From Clostridium thermobutyricum (lineage in GTDB: Bacteria > Bacillota > Clostridia > Ch29), in assembly GCA_016841565.1 (NCBI GenBank), contig JAENYX010000032.1, positions 1-34,804 of the forward strand: a stretch of DNA of 34,804 bases, given 5' to 3'. The notes beneath the pieces were generated by a model. That model was given only the letters and a program-made list of their open reading frames with translations. It was not told the origin of the DNA and searched no databases. The position numbers and the translations under genes are program-made. This document shows, one piece after another, positions 1 through 11,173 of the stretch; positions within the stretch are counted from its first letter, which is position 1, and the number at the start of each line of letters is the position of its first letter.

Positions 1-2
1 GC

Positions 3-36
3 AAAAAGGCCGGAAGCTTTTTGCTTCCGGCCTTTT
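3..36 (-). terminator. Rho-independent terminator of the amidase gene
   Basis: A GC-rich hairpin (stem GGCCGGAAGC paired with GCTTCCGGCC, loop about 5 bases) is flanked by A and T runs. On the minus strand it ends in CCTTTTT, about 15 bases past the stop codon of the amidase at 50. It is symmetrical enough to work in both directions. Confidence 0.9.
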
Positions 37-49
37 AAAGTATTTTTTG

Positions 50-2053
50 TTAACTGCTTTTTAGCAGTATCTCATTTGCATAGCGTACTATTCCGTTAAG
101 AAGCGCCTGGGCGCACCTTTGTCTGTATTCCTCGGTAACCAGCAGCGCCCTTTCCTGGCTGTTCGTCAGGAAGCCCAGCTCGGCTATGACCGCCGGCATT
201 TTTGTTTCACGGGTAACAACAAGCCCTTCCCTTGGTACCAATCCCCTGTCAACAGTCTTTAATTCCCTTAACATCTCCTGCTGGATTATCCTTGCAAGGG
301 TGTAGTTGTCCCTGTTGTCCAGTTCGCTCTTCTGAGAGGGGTAGTACAGGGTTTCCACTCCCTTTATGGAGCTGTCGGTCAAATGAGCATTTGAATGAAT
401 GCTTATATACAGGTCGGCATTGGCTTCGTTGGCTATACCTGCCCTTTCATAGAGTTCTACCAGAGTATCATCTTCTCTTATCATAAGAGTCCTAAAGCCC
501 ATACCTTCAAGCAATGCCTTCAGCTTAAAAGATACGTCAAGATTAATGTTTTTCTCCTTGACTCCGTTTTTGGTGGCACCCGGGTCCTGCCCACCATGAC
601 CGGCATCGATTACTATCAGCATATCCTGATAGAGAGAAGGTATGGCCGACATCTCAATCTCTATTTTACTGGCCCTGTCGGGCGATAATACTTTGTATCT
701 GGCCGCATCCTTTAGGTAGATCACTATATATCCTGCTTTTTCGGAAGGATCATAGGGTATTGAAACTATCTTATCCACAACCCCGTTATTGATGTATACT
801 TCCCCTTCCTCAATAACCGCATCCTCATGGGGTATTTCCACAATTATTGTTTTTTTATGGTCATCATATGTGACACTATACTCAACTTCCTCAACCGTAT
901 CTATCGAAAGGGTACCGGTTTTCCATCCCGTCCCGCCATATTCTATTGACTGCAGGGGGAAGCCGTCTATGAAAATCTCCAGCCCGTTTTCACTGCTTTC
1001 AACATTATACTGCAGTGCATGGTCAAGGTCTATTACAGCCCTTACTATATCCTCTTCAAACTGCGAATACCTAACCGCTTTGATTCCACCCTTTTCCACG
1101 TTTATGGAACCGTCCTTTAAATCGCCCAGGTATGTGTTAAACATATCCACCACAATCCTGTCGGGTTTCTGCAGTATCATGGTTTCAAAATCCAGTCTTG
1201 AAGTAGCTTCTACCACAAGCTTCTTCTTTCCTTCATCCTCCTGAAACGAAATTCCCTTGACGGTATTAACCGTTCTTATCTCAATCTGCCCGGCATCCTC
1301 ATCATAGGCCATGCTATATCCTGAAGGACTGGTAAGGTCAATAACCACCCTTGATATATTGGGATTTACCTCAAATTGTGATGCCCTTACCCTGATAATG
1401 TTGCCCTGATTAATGTCTATCCTGTCTATGTCCGACCTGAAAACAGAATTGGGGAAATCTATAACCAGCCTGTCGGGTTCCTGAAGGAATATTGTCTGGT
1501 GCATTAAATTGCCGGTAGTCTTAATAATAATTGCATCCTTTGTACTGTCATATTTCAGACCCAGAATATCTGCCTTTGGAGAATTCAGGAGTACGGTATA
1601 GGTTGAAGCATCCCACTCGACTTTCAGGCCCAGGACCTCGGTAATGGCTCTGACGGGTACCATGGTCCTGTCGTTAATAAGCTTTGGAGGCACCTCAAGG
1701 GTTACCGGCTTTCCGTTCACCTGCATTTCATTATCGTTTATATTCATGATTACCTGTTTGTCACCGGTATTTATGGTTACCTGGTATTTTTGTCCGTCCC
1801 AGCCCACCTGGGCTCCGGTGCTTTCGGTTATCACCCTTATGGGTACAAGAGTCCTGTCGTCAATTATGACTGCAGGTACGTCGGATTCCAGCGTTTTGCC
1901 GTTTAGTTTAATTGTGACCGGAGGGGCTTTATATGTGATTTGTTTACCATCCATATGTAATATCAATTGCTGATCCTTAAGTGCGTATACGCTTGTTGCC
2001 GTCATTAATAGTACGATAACTAGTGCCAGTGCCGCTGCCTTCTTCAATTCCAT
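50..2053 (-). CDS. N-acetylmuramoyl-L-alanine amidase with AMIN domains and copper-amine-oxidase-like N-terminal domain
   Basis: Secreted cell-wall hydrolase of 667 residues that should cleave the amide bond between MurNAc and the peptide stem. An N-terminal hydrophobic segment (residues about 5-24) is a signal peptide. Residues about 30-155 hold two repeats of the copper-amine-oxidase N-terminal type (DDRTLVPIRVITE and NDRTMVPVRAITE), a wall-associated module common in Clostridia. Residues about 160-370 contain two AMIN-like repeats (DRLVIDFPN and DRIVVDMFN), known to target amidases to peptidoglycan. The Amidase_3 domain fills about 479-660 with expected zinc ligands His486 (AGHGG), Glu500 (KEKN) and His553 (ISIHSN), and catalytic Glu625 (AELGF). 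All key residues are present, so it should be active. It appears monocistronic: a terminator follows directly and a 381-base gap precedes it. Confidence 0.93.
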   Translation of the reverse strand: MELKKAAALALVIVLLMTATSVYALKDQQLILHMDGKQITYKAPPVTIKLNGKTLESDVPAVIIDDRTLVPIRVITESTGAQVGWDGQKYQVTINTGDKQVIMNINDNEMQVNGKPVTLEVPPKLINDRTMVPVRAITEVLGLKVEWDASTYTVLLNSPKADILGLKYDSTKDAIIIKTTGNLMHQTIFLQEPDRLVIDFPNSVFRSDIDRIDINQGNIIRVRASQFEVNPNISRVVIDLTSPSGYSMAYDEDAGQIEIRTVNTVKGISFQEDEGKKKLVVEATSRLDFETMILQKPDRIVVDMFNTYLGDLKDGSINVEKGGIKAVRYSQFEEDIVRAVIDLDHALQYNVESSENGLEIFIDGFPLQSIEYGGTGWKTGTLSIDTVEEVEYSVTYDDHKKTIIVEIPHEDAVIEEGEVYINNGVVDKIVSIPYDPSEKAGYIVIYLKDAARYKVLSPDRASKIEIEMSAIPSLYQDMLIVIDAGHGGQDPGATKNGVKEKNINLDVSFKLKALLEGMGFRTLMIREDDTLVELYERAGIANEANADLYISIHSNAHLTDSSIKGVETLYYPSQKSELDNRDNYTLARIIQQEMLRELKTVDRGLVPREGLVVTRETKMPAVIAELGFLTNSQERALLVTEEYRQRCAQALLNGIVRYANEILLKSS

Positions 2054-2126
2054 TACCCCCTGATGTTAAATATGCAATATAAATTCTGCGCCGAATTCCA
2101 AATCTCCGACCATATGTGTTCGACTT

Positions 2127-2132
2127 ATTATA
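2127..2132 (-). promoter_or_regulatory. Possible -10 box for the amidase gene
   Basis: A perfect TATAAT on the minus strand lies about 75 bases upstream of the amidase start. No convincing -35 hexamer is seen 16-18 bases further upstream, so the assignment is weak. Confidence 0.25.
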
Positions 2133-2331
2133 ACATGAAAGCTCCCTATTTTTTGTTGGTATTAGTCCAAATATGTAAATTTAATACCCCTGTAATACTG
2201 CTGTAATGCCTGCGTAACATAGTTGTCGGTGGACAATGACCGGCGTACATTGTTCAGCAGCTTTTATCCGGGCTCCGGATTGGAACCCGCCACCTGTTTT
2301 GACTCCCATTCGACAAAAAAAGTTCCAAGAA

Positions 2332-2359
2332 ACGCCTCCCCGATATCTTGGAGAGGCGT
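2332..2359 (-). terminator. Possible terminator hairpin after the AIR-synthase-like gene
   Basis: On the minus strand a stem ACGCCTC/GAGGCGT is followed about ten bases later by a run of seven T. The gap between stem and T run is longer than ideal. A competing pairing (CCAAGA with TCTTGG) overlaps it. The rest of the 2054-2434 intergenic stretch shows no gene I can support. Confidence 0.35.
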
Positions 2360-2421
2360 AATGAAAAAAGACCTATTAGATTTACACTGCAACTACAAAC
2401 TGCCAACCGGCGCCTGGCACC

Positions 2422-2436
2422 TGTGATCTGTGATCT
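2422..2436. repeat. Heptamer tandem repeat (TGTGATC, two copies)
   Basis: Two exact copies of TGTGATC are followed by a further T. They sit directly after GGCACC and run into the stop codon of the AIR-synthase-like gene. The context CCTGGCACCTGTGA resembles the complement of the repeat at the right end of the window (CCTAGCACCTGTGA), so both may belong to one dispersed family. Confidence 0.55.
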
Positions 2437-3412
2437 AAATAACCTTGTACAATTCATCGCTTTGGGGCGGGTCTATGGGCATATCTATACCGTCTTTCAC
2501 AAGTATCATCCCTTCCCCGGTCACCCGGCCTATAACAGAAGCCGGGATGCCTTCTCCAGTTAAAGCCTCAAGCATTTTTTCACCGTCCTGACAGGTGATT
2601 AACATGCACCCGCTTGATATGAGCTTTAGCGGGTCCAGATCCATCTCCCGGCATATCAGGCTTGTCTCTTCCAATACGGGAATTCTGTCGCTGTATACCC
2701 TGATACCTACCCCCGATGCCTGGGCTATTTCCCAGAGAGCTCCCAGCACACCCCCTTCGGTAACATCATGCATTGCCGATGCGCCCATGCTGCCTGCTAT
2801 AACTCCTTCCTTCACTACGCTTATATGTTCCATCAGCGACCGGGCCTTCTCCAGCTTTTGATGGTCAATCCTGCCCTGCAGCCGGTCGGCAAGATCGTGG
2901 GCAATAATTGCCGTACCCTCAAGGCCGGCCCATTTTGTGATGATTATACAGTGTCCGGGGCGGGCTCCGGCCGACTTGACCACCTTGCTTTTTGCCGCTC
3001 TGCCAACCGCCGTTGTAGATACCACAATGCGATTTACCGCCGAGGTTATTTCGGTATGCCCTCCTATTATCTCAACCTTCAGTAAAGCTGCCTCCTGGGC
3101 TGCCTGCCTGACAATATGCTCCAGGACCTCCAGGGATGTCTCCTCTGGCGCCAATATGGTAAGCATGAGCCCAAGGGGCTCCACACCGTTGGCTGCCACA
3201 TCGTTGCAGGATACGTGAACGGCAAGCTTGCCTATTTCATTGGCAGCGCCCGTTATGGGATCTGTTGATAAAACACAGGCATACTCTCCGAAGTCCAATA
3301 CGCTGCAGTCCTCACCTATCTGCGAGCGCACAAGTACTTCCTCCCTTTTGAACCGCAGGCTGGAAAAAATCTTTTTCTCCAGAATATCCGATGGCAGTTT
3401 TCCGCTTTTCAT
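2435..3412 (-). CDS. AIR synthase-related protein (HypE/ThiL/PurM-like fold)
   Basis: A 325-residue protein of the superfamily that includes HypE, PurM, SelD and ThiL, which bind ATP in an N-terminal half and complete the fold with a C-terminal AIRS_C domain. Visible signs are the GEDCSVLDFG segment (about residues 32-41), the VSCNDVAANGVEPLG motif (about 88-102), the GGHTEIT turn near 135, and MHDVTEGGVLGALWEIA near 215, all typical of the family. It resembles stand-alone HypE-like proteins. However, it ends in DELYKVI and lacks the C-terminal Pro-Arg-x-Cys tail that carries the thiocarbamate in true HypE, and no other hyp or hydrogenase genes are in view, so I do not name it hypE. Start: ATG preceded by GAGGGG. 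It is probably its own transcription unit. Confidence 0.85.
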   Translation of the reverse strand: MKSGKLPSDILEKKIFSSLRFKREEVLVRSQIGEDCSVLDFGEYACVLSTDPITGAANEIGKLAVHVSCNDVAANGVEPLGLMLTILAPEETSLEVLEHIVRQAAQEAALLKVEIIGGHTEITSAVNRIVVSTTAVGRAAKSKVVKSAGARPGHCIIITKWAGLEGTAIIAHDLADRLQGRIDHQKLEKARSLMEHISVVKEGVIAGSMGASAMHDVTEGGVLGALWEIAQASGVGIRVYSDRIPVLEETSLICREMDLDPLKLISSGCMLITCQDGEKMLEALTGEGIPASVIGRVTGEGMILVKDGIDMPIDPPQSDELYKVI

Positions 3413-3448
3413 GACCTATCCCCTCTTTGCATTATGTAATATTATTAT

Positions 3449-3476
3449 TTAATAGTACCAATCTGCTTTTTGTCAA
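3449..3476 (-). promoter_or_regulatory. Predicted sigma-A promoter of the AIR-synthase-like gene
   Basis: On the minus strand a perfect TTGACA is followed after 16 bases by TATTAA, placing the transcript start about 30 bases upstream of the ATG at 3412. The -35 matches fully, the -10 only partly. Confidence 0.5.
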
Positions 3477-3505
3477 AAATTCTCCTATATGATTATACCA
3501 TTTAT

Positions 3506-4093
3506 TCAGTTGCTGCAAAATGTCTTCTTCCACTGTTCCACCGTCATAACCCTGTGATCCGACACAATGGCAATATAGTGTATGTCGGCCGGCCTTATAT
3601 CATGAAACACCATTACCTCGGCATCGTATCCCGCCTCTTTGTCCCTTCTTTGCTTAAGATTGTCTGTAAAGGACAGCGAAGTATCCCAGTATTCCTTTAT
3701 TACAGCTTGTCCCCGTTCCTTAAGGTATCCCTCTGCCCCGCAGAACTCATCAATGTTTTGGAGGATAAAGGGCTCATACAGCTCATTGGCCTTGTTTTCA
3801 TTTGCTATCCAGCACCTTAAAGGGTCAATTCTGACTGCAAGCAGCATACTATGGGAATGCCAGGTATGATTATCACTGAAGTTCATACTGGCAAATATAG
3901 CCTTGGTCCTGTCCACCCAGGAAGGTATTTTTTGAGTCCTGTGAAGATTCAAATAAGCATGAAAATCCTTATAGTTGTTTTGATAGGTCAGTTTGTCATC
4001 ATACTTTATTCCTCCGGTCTTCACCGTTAAAAGGTCATTAAGGTTGATAACGTGATATACAACTCCTGTCTGGCCGTAATCGGGGAAAAGCAT
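3506..4093 (-). CDS. Uncharacterised 195-residue protein, possibly ADP-ribosyltransferase-like
   Basis: I do not recognise this protein with certainty. The ATG at 4093 is chosen because AGGAGG lies seven bases upstream; the open frame runs further 5' through 32 unlikely residues into a repeat hairpin. It has no signal peptide or membrane segment, so it is probably cytoplasmic. The layout weakly recalls DarT/DUF4433 and other ADP-ribosyltransferase-fold proteins: an early YHVINLNDLL strand with a Tyr-His pair (about residues 13-22), a middle strand KAIFASMNF, a MLLAVRIDP strand, and a late strand DAEVMVFHDIRPADIHYI, where DarT-type enzymes carry a catalytic Glu in a similar setting. No macrodomain (DarG-like) partner lies beside it. 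The fold is inference; it may be a DUF with another role. Confidence 0.6.
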   Translation of the reverse strand: MLFPDYGQTGVVYHVINLNDLLTVKTGGIKYDDKLTYQNNYKDFHAYLNLHRTQKIPSWVDRTKAIFASMNFSDNHTWHSHSMLLAVRIDPLRCWIANENKANELYEPFILQNIDEFCGAEGYLKERGQAVIKEYWDTSLSFTDNLKQRRDKEAGYDAEVMVFHDIRPADIHYIAIVSDHRVMTVEQWKKTFCSN

Positions 4094-4184
4094 ACAATAC
4101 CTCCTTTGTTTTGCAGCCCTGCTGTTAAGTTTTGAAATAAGGAGTGGTATTATTCGGGTTAGTTGAGCAAAAAACCGACAACAA

Positions 4185-4235
4185 AACACCGGAGAGCAGA
4201 CAAAATAACCGTCCCCGTGTCTTCTCGCCGGTGTT
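4185..4235. repeat. Nested REP-like hairpin with GGGGACGGTT core
   Basis: Arms of 18 bases (AACACCGGAGAGCAGACA and the complement of TGTCTTCTCGCCGGTGTT) match at 16 positions. The 15-base loop holds AACCGTCCCC, the core of the palindromic element at 16600. T runs follow on both strands (eight T at 4242 on plus, TTTTTT on minus), so it may also stop transcription of the permease gene. The surrounding 4094-4435 stretch has no gene I can support. Confidence 0.6.
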
Positions 4236-4435
4236 TATACGTTTTTTTTGAATGGCTAATGGGCATTCTAATATCCGGAGGTGAATTTTTTTGACCAACA
4301 TCAATTGTTCCGAGAATTGCATTCACCAGAGGAATGGCAAATGCCGGCTTAACCATGTAGGCATTGTGGCCGCTGTCGGCGGTTCAAAGTGTGCGTATTT
4401 TGAGCAAAAAAATTCGCCGGCTGCCCAAACCAGTA

Positions 4436-5818
4436 TCAAATCAGAAACATAGCCACAATGGTAGTAACTATTAAACCAATCATAACCGGCTTGAAATTCC
4501 TGCGGGCCAGGTCCATAGGAAGAACCCGGCAGATGGCTGCAGCCGGTAAAAGCCCCCAGGGCACCAGGGTTCCGCCGCCCACCCAAATTGCGCCAATCTG
4601 GCCAAGGGCCGCCAGAACTGCTATGCTTCCATTAACTGCGGTACCGAAAACCCTTGCCAGAGACCCGGCCAGCGACATTCCTGAAAAGCCTGAACCGTCA
4701 AGGCCAGTTATTGCACCTACAACCGTCTCCATGGATGCAACCATTGGTTTGTTCATGGGAACGGCAGCCGCCAACGCCCGGCCCATGTCCGACAAAATCC
4801 CCTGGGACCCTGCCGGCAGTATACCTTCGCCCAAGGCCCCTTGTATGGGAGCCATTTCTCCCAGGTAAAAGAAGGCTGCTATCGGGATTACCGGCCCGAA
4901 TATTTCCATGCCGAATATAAATCCATCCTTCAGAAAACCGGCTATTTTGTTGAGAGCTTTTTCCCTGTATTGAAGTATGCATACAATCACCAGTATCAGC
5001 ACAGCAGTCCCTCCAACAAGGGATGTGGCATCGCCGCCCCTTAAACCGAAAACGAACATGGCCACAACATCCAGGAAGAATGCAATGGGTACCAGAATGG
5101 CGGTCAATCTGCTTATCCACGTAACATCGGTATGGGCTTTTCTGTCAAATTGCTCCACCACGGTATTCTCAATTCTGCCCAGCCGCATATCCCTCTTTAA
5201 GAATATATAGGCTGTCACTACAGTGGTTACTCCCATAACTGCAATTAGAGGTATGCCGCTGACCATCACGTCTGTAACCTCAACCCCTGCGGCAGTAGCG
5301 GTTATTGTGGGCGCTCCCTGGATTATGTAGTCGCTGGACAGCGCTATCCCGTGACCGAACAGATTTATCGCCATGGCAACGCCAATGGCCGGAAGCCCCA
5401 CTTTTAAGCCAACCGGCAGAAGTACCGCTCCAATAAGGGGAGTGGCCGGAGATGGCCAGAAAAACCATGAAGTCATAAGCATTACAAATCCAATAAACCA
5501 AAAAGCATAATCGGGGGTCCTGATTAGCCTGGAAAAGGGCTTAACCATGAGTACATTTGCCCCAATGCTCTCCATCATTTTTGACATAGCTACTATAAGG
5601 GATATGACCAGTATAATCCCGAATAATTCAATGCCTGCAACTATAAAGGCATCAAATATCCCCCGGGTGGCACCTATTACCGAGCCCTTTGCCGCCAGTC
5701 CCAATAAAAAAATTCCCGCTATACATGGGATGATGGTGTCCCTTCGCATTATCATGACTGCCAATATTACAATAACCATTAGGGTATAAATCCAATGGAG
5801 CAGTGTTAGCTCAACCAT
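4436..5818 (-). CDS. Multi-pass inner-membrane permease, ion-transporter superfamily type
   Basis: A 460-residue hydrophobic protein with about ten to twelve predicted membrane segments spread over the whole length. Charged loops occur near residue 210 (LKRDMRLGRIEN) and 285 (QYREKALNK). The organisation, two similar hydrophobic halves with helical hairpins rich in Gly, Ser and Pro (SPATPLIGAVLLPVG in the first half, GLDGSGFSGMSLAGSLA in the second), recalls carboxylate or Na+/H+ transporters of the GntP/CitM/ion-transporter group, but I cannot assign a substrate or exact family. Start: ATG preceded by AGGAGG. It is flanked by the gatB terminator upstream and a hairpin-bearing gap downstream, so it is probably monocistronic. 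No enzyme gene beside it hints at a substrate. Confidence 0.75.
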   Translation of the reverse strand: MVELTLLHWIYTLMVIVILAVMIMRRDTIIPCIAGIFLLGLAAKGSVIGATRGIFDAFIVAGIELFGIILVISLIVAMSKMMESIGANVLMVKPFSRLIRTPDYAFWFIGFVMLMTSWFFWPSPATPLIGAVLLPVGLKVGLPAIGVAMAINLFGHGIALSSDYIIQGAPTITATAAGVEVTDVMVSGIPLIAVMGVTTVVTAYIFLKRDMRLGRIENTVVEQFDRKAHTDVTWISRLTAILVPIAFFLDVVAMFVFGLRGGDATSLVGGTAVLILVIVCILQYREKALNKIAGFLKDGFIFGMEIFGPVIPIAAFFYLGEMAPIQGALGEGILPAGSQGILSDMGRALAAAVPMNKPMVASMETVVGAITGLDGSGFSGMSLAGSLARVFGTAVNGSIAVLAALGQIGAIWVGGGTLVPWGLLPAAAICRVLPMDLARRNFKPVMIGLIVTTIVAMFLI

Positions 5819-5887
5819 GCAGTAAAATACCTCCTTAACAGCATTATTACTTCCAATATATGCTGCAGCGAAGGTTTGGTGAGAACT

Positions 5888-5919
5888 AAAAGCTCCCCCG
5901 GCTAACCGGGGAAGCTTTT
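5888..5919 (-). terminator. Terminator of the pcrA-ligA-gatCAB operon
   Basis: On the minus strand a strong stem (CCCCGG/CCGGGG extended by AAAGCT/AGCTTTT, loop TTAG) overlaps the gatB stop codon and ends in GCTTTTAG. Its position is right for ending the operon. Confidence 0.8.
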
Positions 5920-7351
5920 ATTCTTTCAACAGTTGTTTCAGTATCTTATTGACCAGGGCGGGATTTGCCTTGCCCTTGGTCTCTCTCATGGTCTGGCCTA
6001 CCAGAAATCCCATGGCCTTCTCGGTCCCTCCTCTGTAGTCCTCCACCGACTGCGGATTTGCATCCATCACCTTCCTGATTACCTCGGTAAGTTCACTTTC
6101 GTCACTTATCTGTACAAGTCCCATCCTTTTGACCAGAGTCTGGGGCTCCTCCCCGGTTTCGAACATTTCGGTAAACACTTTTTTGGCGGCCGAGCTGCTC
6201 ACCGTCCCCCCTTCCACCAGCTTCAGAAGCTGGGCCAGATATCCCGGTCCAAAGGGTATCTGCTCGGCTCCCATACCCTTTTCGTTCAGTATCCGCATAA
6301 GCTCACCCATAACCCAATTGCTGACGGTCTTTGGGTCGCCTCCGAATTCCCCTACACAACCTTCGAAAAATTCCGCCATGGGCAGAACCGCCGTAATTAC
6401 ACCGGCGTCATATTCGGGAAGCCCCCATTCGCTCATATACCTTTTCATCCTTATTTCCGGCAATTCGGGAAGCTCCTCTCTTATCCTGTCTACATAATCA
6501 TTTTCAAGCACAATAGGCACCAGGTCGGGCTCGGGGAAATACCTGTAATCGTGAGCCTCCTCTTTGCTCCGCAGGGAAGTGTTCTCTCCACTCACATCAT
6601 CCCATTTACGGGTCTCCTGGACTATCTGCCCGCCGGATTCCAAAACCTCTGTCTGCCTTTTCCTTTCGTCCTCTATGGCGTTTACCAGCGCCTTGAAGGA
6701 ATTGAGGTTTTTCATCTCGGTTCTGGTACCAAGCTTACTTGTGCCTTCGGGACGTATGGAAAGATTGACGTCAAACCTTAAGGACCCTTCCTGCATCCTG
6801 CAGTCGGAAACCTGCGCATATTCCAGTATGGATTTTATCTTTTCGGCATACAGGCGGGCTTCCTCTGCTGTACTCATATCCGGTTCGGATACAATCTCAA
6901 TAAGCGGGACTCCACACCGGTTATAGTCCACCAGAGTACTGCCGTCCCGAGTCTCGTGTATCAGTTTCCCGGCATCCTCCTCTATGTGTATTCGTGTTAT
7001 GCCAATCTTCTTGACGCCGAAATCCCCCTTGATCTCCAGGAAACCTTCATTGCACAGGGGAATGTCGTACTGGGATACCTGGTATGCCTTGGGCAGATCA
7101 GGATAGAAATAGTTTTTCCGGTCCATCTTGCTAAACCTGCTTATTTTACAATTGGTGGCCAGTCCTGCTTTAACAGCATATTCAACCACTCTTTTGTTCA
7201 GCACCGGAAGTACCCCGGGAAGGCCGAGGCACACGGGACAGCAGTGGGTATTCTCACGGCCCCCGAACTCAGTGGTGCAATCGCAGAATATCTTGGTATT
7301 GGTACATAATTCGGCATGTATCTCAAGTCCTATTACGGTTTCATATTTCAC
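5918..7351 (-). CDS. gatB: Aspartyl/glutamyl-tRNA(Asn/Gln) amidotransferase subunit B
   Basis: Full-length GatB (477 residues). As part of GatCAB it phosphorylates the misacylated Glu-tRNA(Gln) or Asp-tRNA(Asn) and receives ammonia from GatA, giving Gln-tRNA or Asn-tRNA where the matching synthetase is missing. Recognisable parts are the opening ETVIGLEIHAEL, the metal-binding Cys cluster (CDCTTEFG and HCCPVCLG, about residues 23-42), the central cradle with RIHIEEDAGKL, VDYNRCGVPLIEIVSEPD and HDYRYFPEPDL, and the C-terminal YqeY-like tail ending NPALVNKILKQLL, which grips the tRNA. The start is GTG at 7351 behind AAGGAGG. It is last in the operon, 15 bases after gatA. Confidence 0.97.
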   Translation of the reverse strand: MKYETVIGLEIHAELCTNTKIFCDCTTEFGGRENTHCCPVCLGLPGVLPVLNKRVVEYAVKAGLATNCKISRFSKMDRKNYFYPDLPKAYQVSQYDIPLCNEGFLEIKGDFGVKKIGITRIHIEEDAGKLIHETRDGSTLVDYNRCGVPLIEIVSEPDMSTAEEARLYAEKIKSILEYAQVSDCRMQEGSLRFDVNLSIRPEGTSKLGTRTEMKNLNSFKALVNAIEDERKRQTEVLESGGQIVQETRKWDDVSGENTSLRSKEEAHDYRYFPEPDLVPIVLENDYVDRIREELPELPEIRMKRYMSEWGLPEYDAGVITAVLPMAEFFEGCVGEFGGDPKTVSNWVMGELMRILNEKGMGAEQIPFGPGYLAQLLKLVEGGTVSSSAAKKVFTEMFETGEEPQTLVKRMGLVQISDESELTEVIRKVMDANPQSVEDYRGGTEKAMGFLVGQTMRETKGKANPALVNKILKQLLKE

Positions 7352-7366
7352 CAGTTTGCGCCTCCT

Positions 7367-8821
7367 TTAAACCTGCGGGTACATTTTATGGAATTCGGTA
7401 CTCTGCTCATATGCAAAGGCAGCCTGCAGCAGAGCGGCCTCGGCAAAGGGTTTACCTATAAGCTGCAGTCCCACCGGCAGCCCCTCCGAAAAGCCACAGG
7501 GAACTGAAATGGCCGGCAGCCCCGCAATATTGACCGGTATGGTAAATACATCCGACAAATACATCTGAAGCGGGTCCTGGAGCTTTTCTCCCACTTTAAA
7601 AGCCACAGTGGGAGAAGTGGGTGATACAATAAGATCATGCTCCTCAAACACCCTGTCAAAATCCGCCTTTATAAGCGTCCTTACCTTCTGGGCCTTCTTA
7701 TAGTATGCATCATAATAACCCGAGCTCAGCGCATAGGTCCCCAGCATAATCCTTCTCTTGACCTCTGCCCCAAACCCCTGGCTTCTTGTCTTTACAAACA
7801 TGTCCATAAGGTCGGAATAGCCCTCGGCCCTGTAGCCGTACCTTATACCATCGTACCGGGCAAGATTGGAACTGGCTTCGGCCGATGAGATTATATAATA
7901 GGCCGAAAGGGCATGTTCGGTATGGGGTAGCGATACCTCGCTGCATACCGCTCCCAGCCCTTCGAGGGTCTCTATGGCCCCGGTCACCCTTTCCCTGACT
8001 CCCGGTTCAATCCCCTGCCCAAAATACTGGGAAGGTACGGCCACCCTCAGACCCCGAACACCTCCCCTGAGACCCGATGTGAAATCCTCCGCCGGCTTGT
8101 CCACCGAGGTGGAATCATACCTGTCGTAACCGCATATATGGTTTAAAACCAATGCACAGTCCTCCACGTCCCTTGTTAAGGGCCCTATCTGGTCGAGGGA
8201 TGAAGCAAATGCCACCAGTCCGTAACGGGAGACCCTGCCGTAGGTAGGCTTCATACCCACCACCCCGCACAGGGCTGCCGGCTGCCTTATGGACCCTCCG
8301 GTATCCGAGCCCAGGGCAAAGACCGACATGCCCGAGGCCACCGCTGCCGCCGAACCGCCGCTGGACCCTCCCGGCACCCTTTGTGTATCCCAGGGGTTAA
8401 ATGTCGGTTTGAGCCCTGAATTTTCGGTTGAGGACCCCATTGCAAACTCGTCCATATTGGTCTTCCCCACCAGCACACATCCTGCCCGCTCCAGCCTGTT
8501 ATACACTGTAGCATTGTAGGGTGGAACAAAGCTGTGCAAAATCTTTGAGGCACAGGTTGTCCTTATATTTTCGGTACACATATTATCCTTAAGCGCCATT
8601 GGTATACCGGCCAGTGCCGGCAGCTCCCCGCCCCCCGACGGGGTGCTGTCTATTCTTCGCGCCTTTTCCAAAGCTCTGTCGGCCGACAGAGTAATATAGG
8701 CCCCTATCTTATCCTCCACGTCATCTATCCTGCCTATAACAGAGGCAACCATCTCCTCTGCGCTTATCTCACGATTGTTAAGCATTGCAGTCAATTCATG
8801 AGCTGTCTTGTAATGCAGCAT
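7367..8821 (-). CDS. gatA: Aspartyl/glutamyl-tRNA(Asn/Gln) amidotransferase subunit A
   Basis: Amidase-signature glutaminase subunit of GatCAB that releases ammonia from glutamine and channels it to GatB. The ATG at 8821 gives 484 residues, the usual GatA length, with GGAGGT nine bases upstream. The longer open frame overlaps gatC and has no such site; a GTG one codon earlier is also possible. The amidase signature is intact: Lys in IPMALKDNM and the Ser-cisSer-Lys triad segment [14 protein letters not shown], with [15 protein letters not shown] following. The gene sits between gatC (19-base gap) and gatB (15-base gap), so the three subunits should be made together. Confidence 0.97.
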   Translation of the reverse strand: MLHYKTAHELTAMLNNREISAEEMVASVIGRIDDVEDKIGAYITLSADRALEKARRIDSTPSGGGELPALAGIPMALKDNMCTENIRTTCASKILHSFVPPYNATVYNRLERAGCVLVGKTNMDEFAMGSSTENSGLKPTFNPWDTQRVPGGSSGGSAAAVASGMSVFALGSDTGGSIRQPAALCGVVGMKPTYGRVSRYGLVAFASSLDQIGPLTRDVEDCALVLNHICGYDRYDSTSVDKPAEDFTSGLRGGVRGLRVAVPSQYFGQGIEPGVRERVTGAIETLEGLGAVCSEVSLPHTEHALSAYYIISSAEASSNLARYDGIRYGYRAEGYSDLMDMFVKTRSQGFGAEVKRRIMLGTYALSSGYYDAYYKKAQKVRTLIKADFDRVFEEHDLIVSPTSPTVAFKVGEKLQDPLQMYLSDVFTIPVNIAGLPAISVPCGFSEGLPVGLQLIGKPFAEAALLQAAFAYEQSTEFHKMYPQV

Positions 8822-8840
8822 CACCCTATTACCTCCAATT

Positions 8841-11173
<2,333 letters not shown>

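Noticed and set aside
2223..2426. Open frame of 67 codons in the 2054-2434 intergenic stretch
   Set aside because: No ribosome binding site, it crosses a hairpin and a heptamer repeat, and the sequence has no protein-like features.
5933..6781. Plus-strand open frame of 282 codons opposite gatB
   Set aside because: Antisense shadow of gatB with no recognisable domain or start site.
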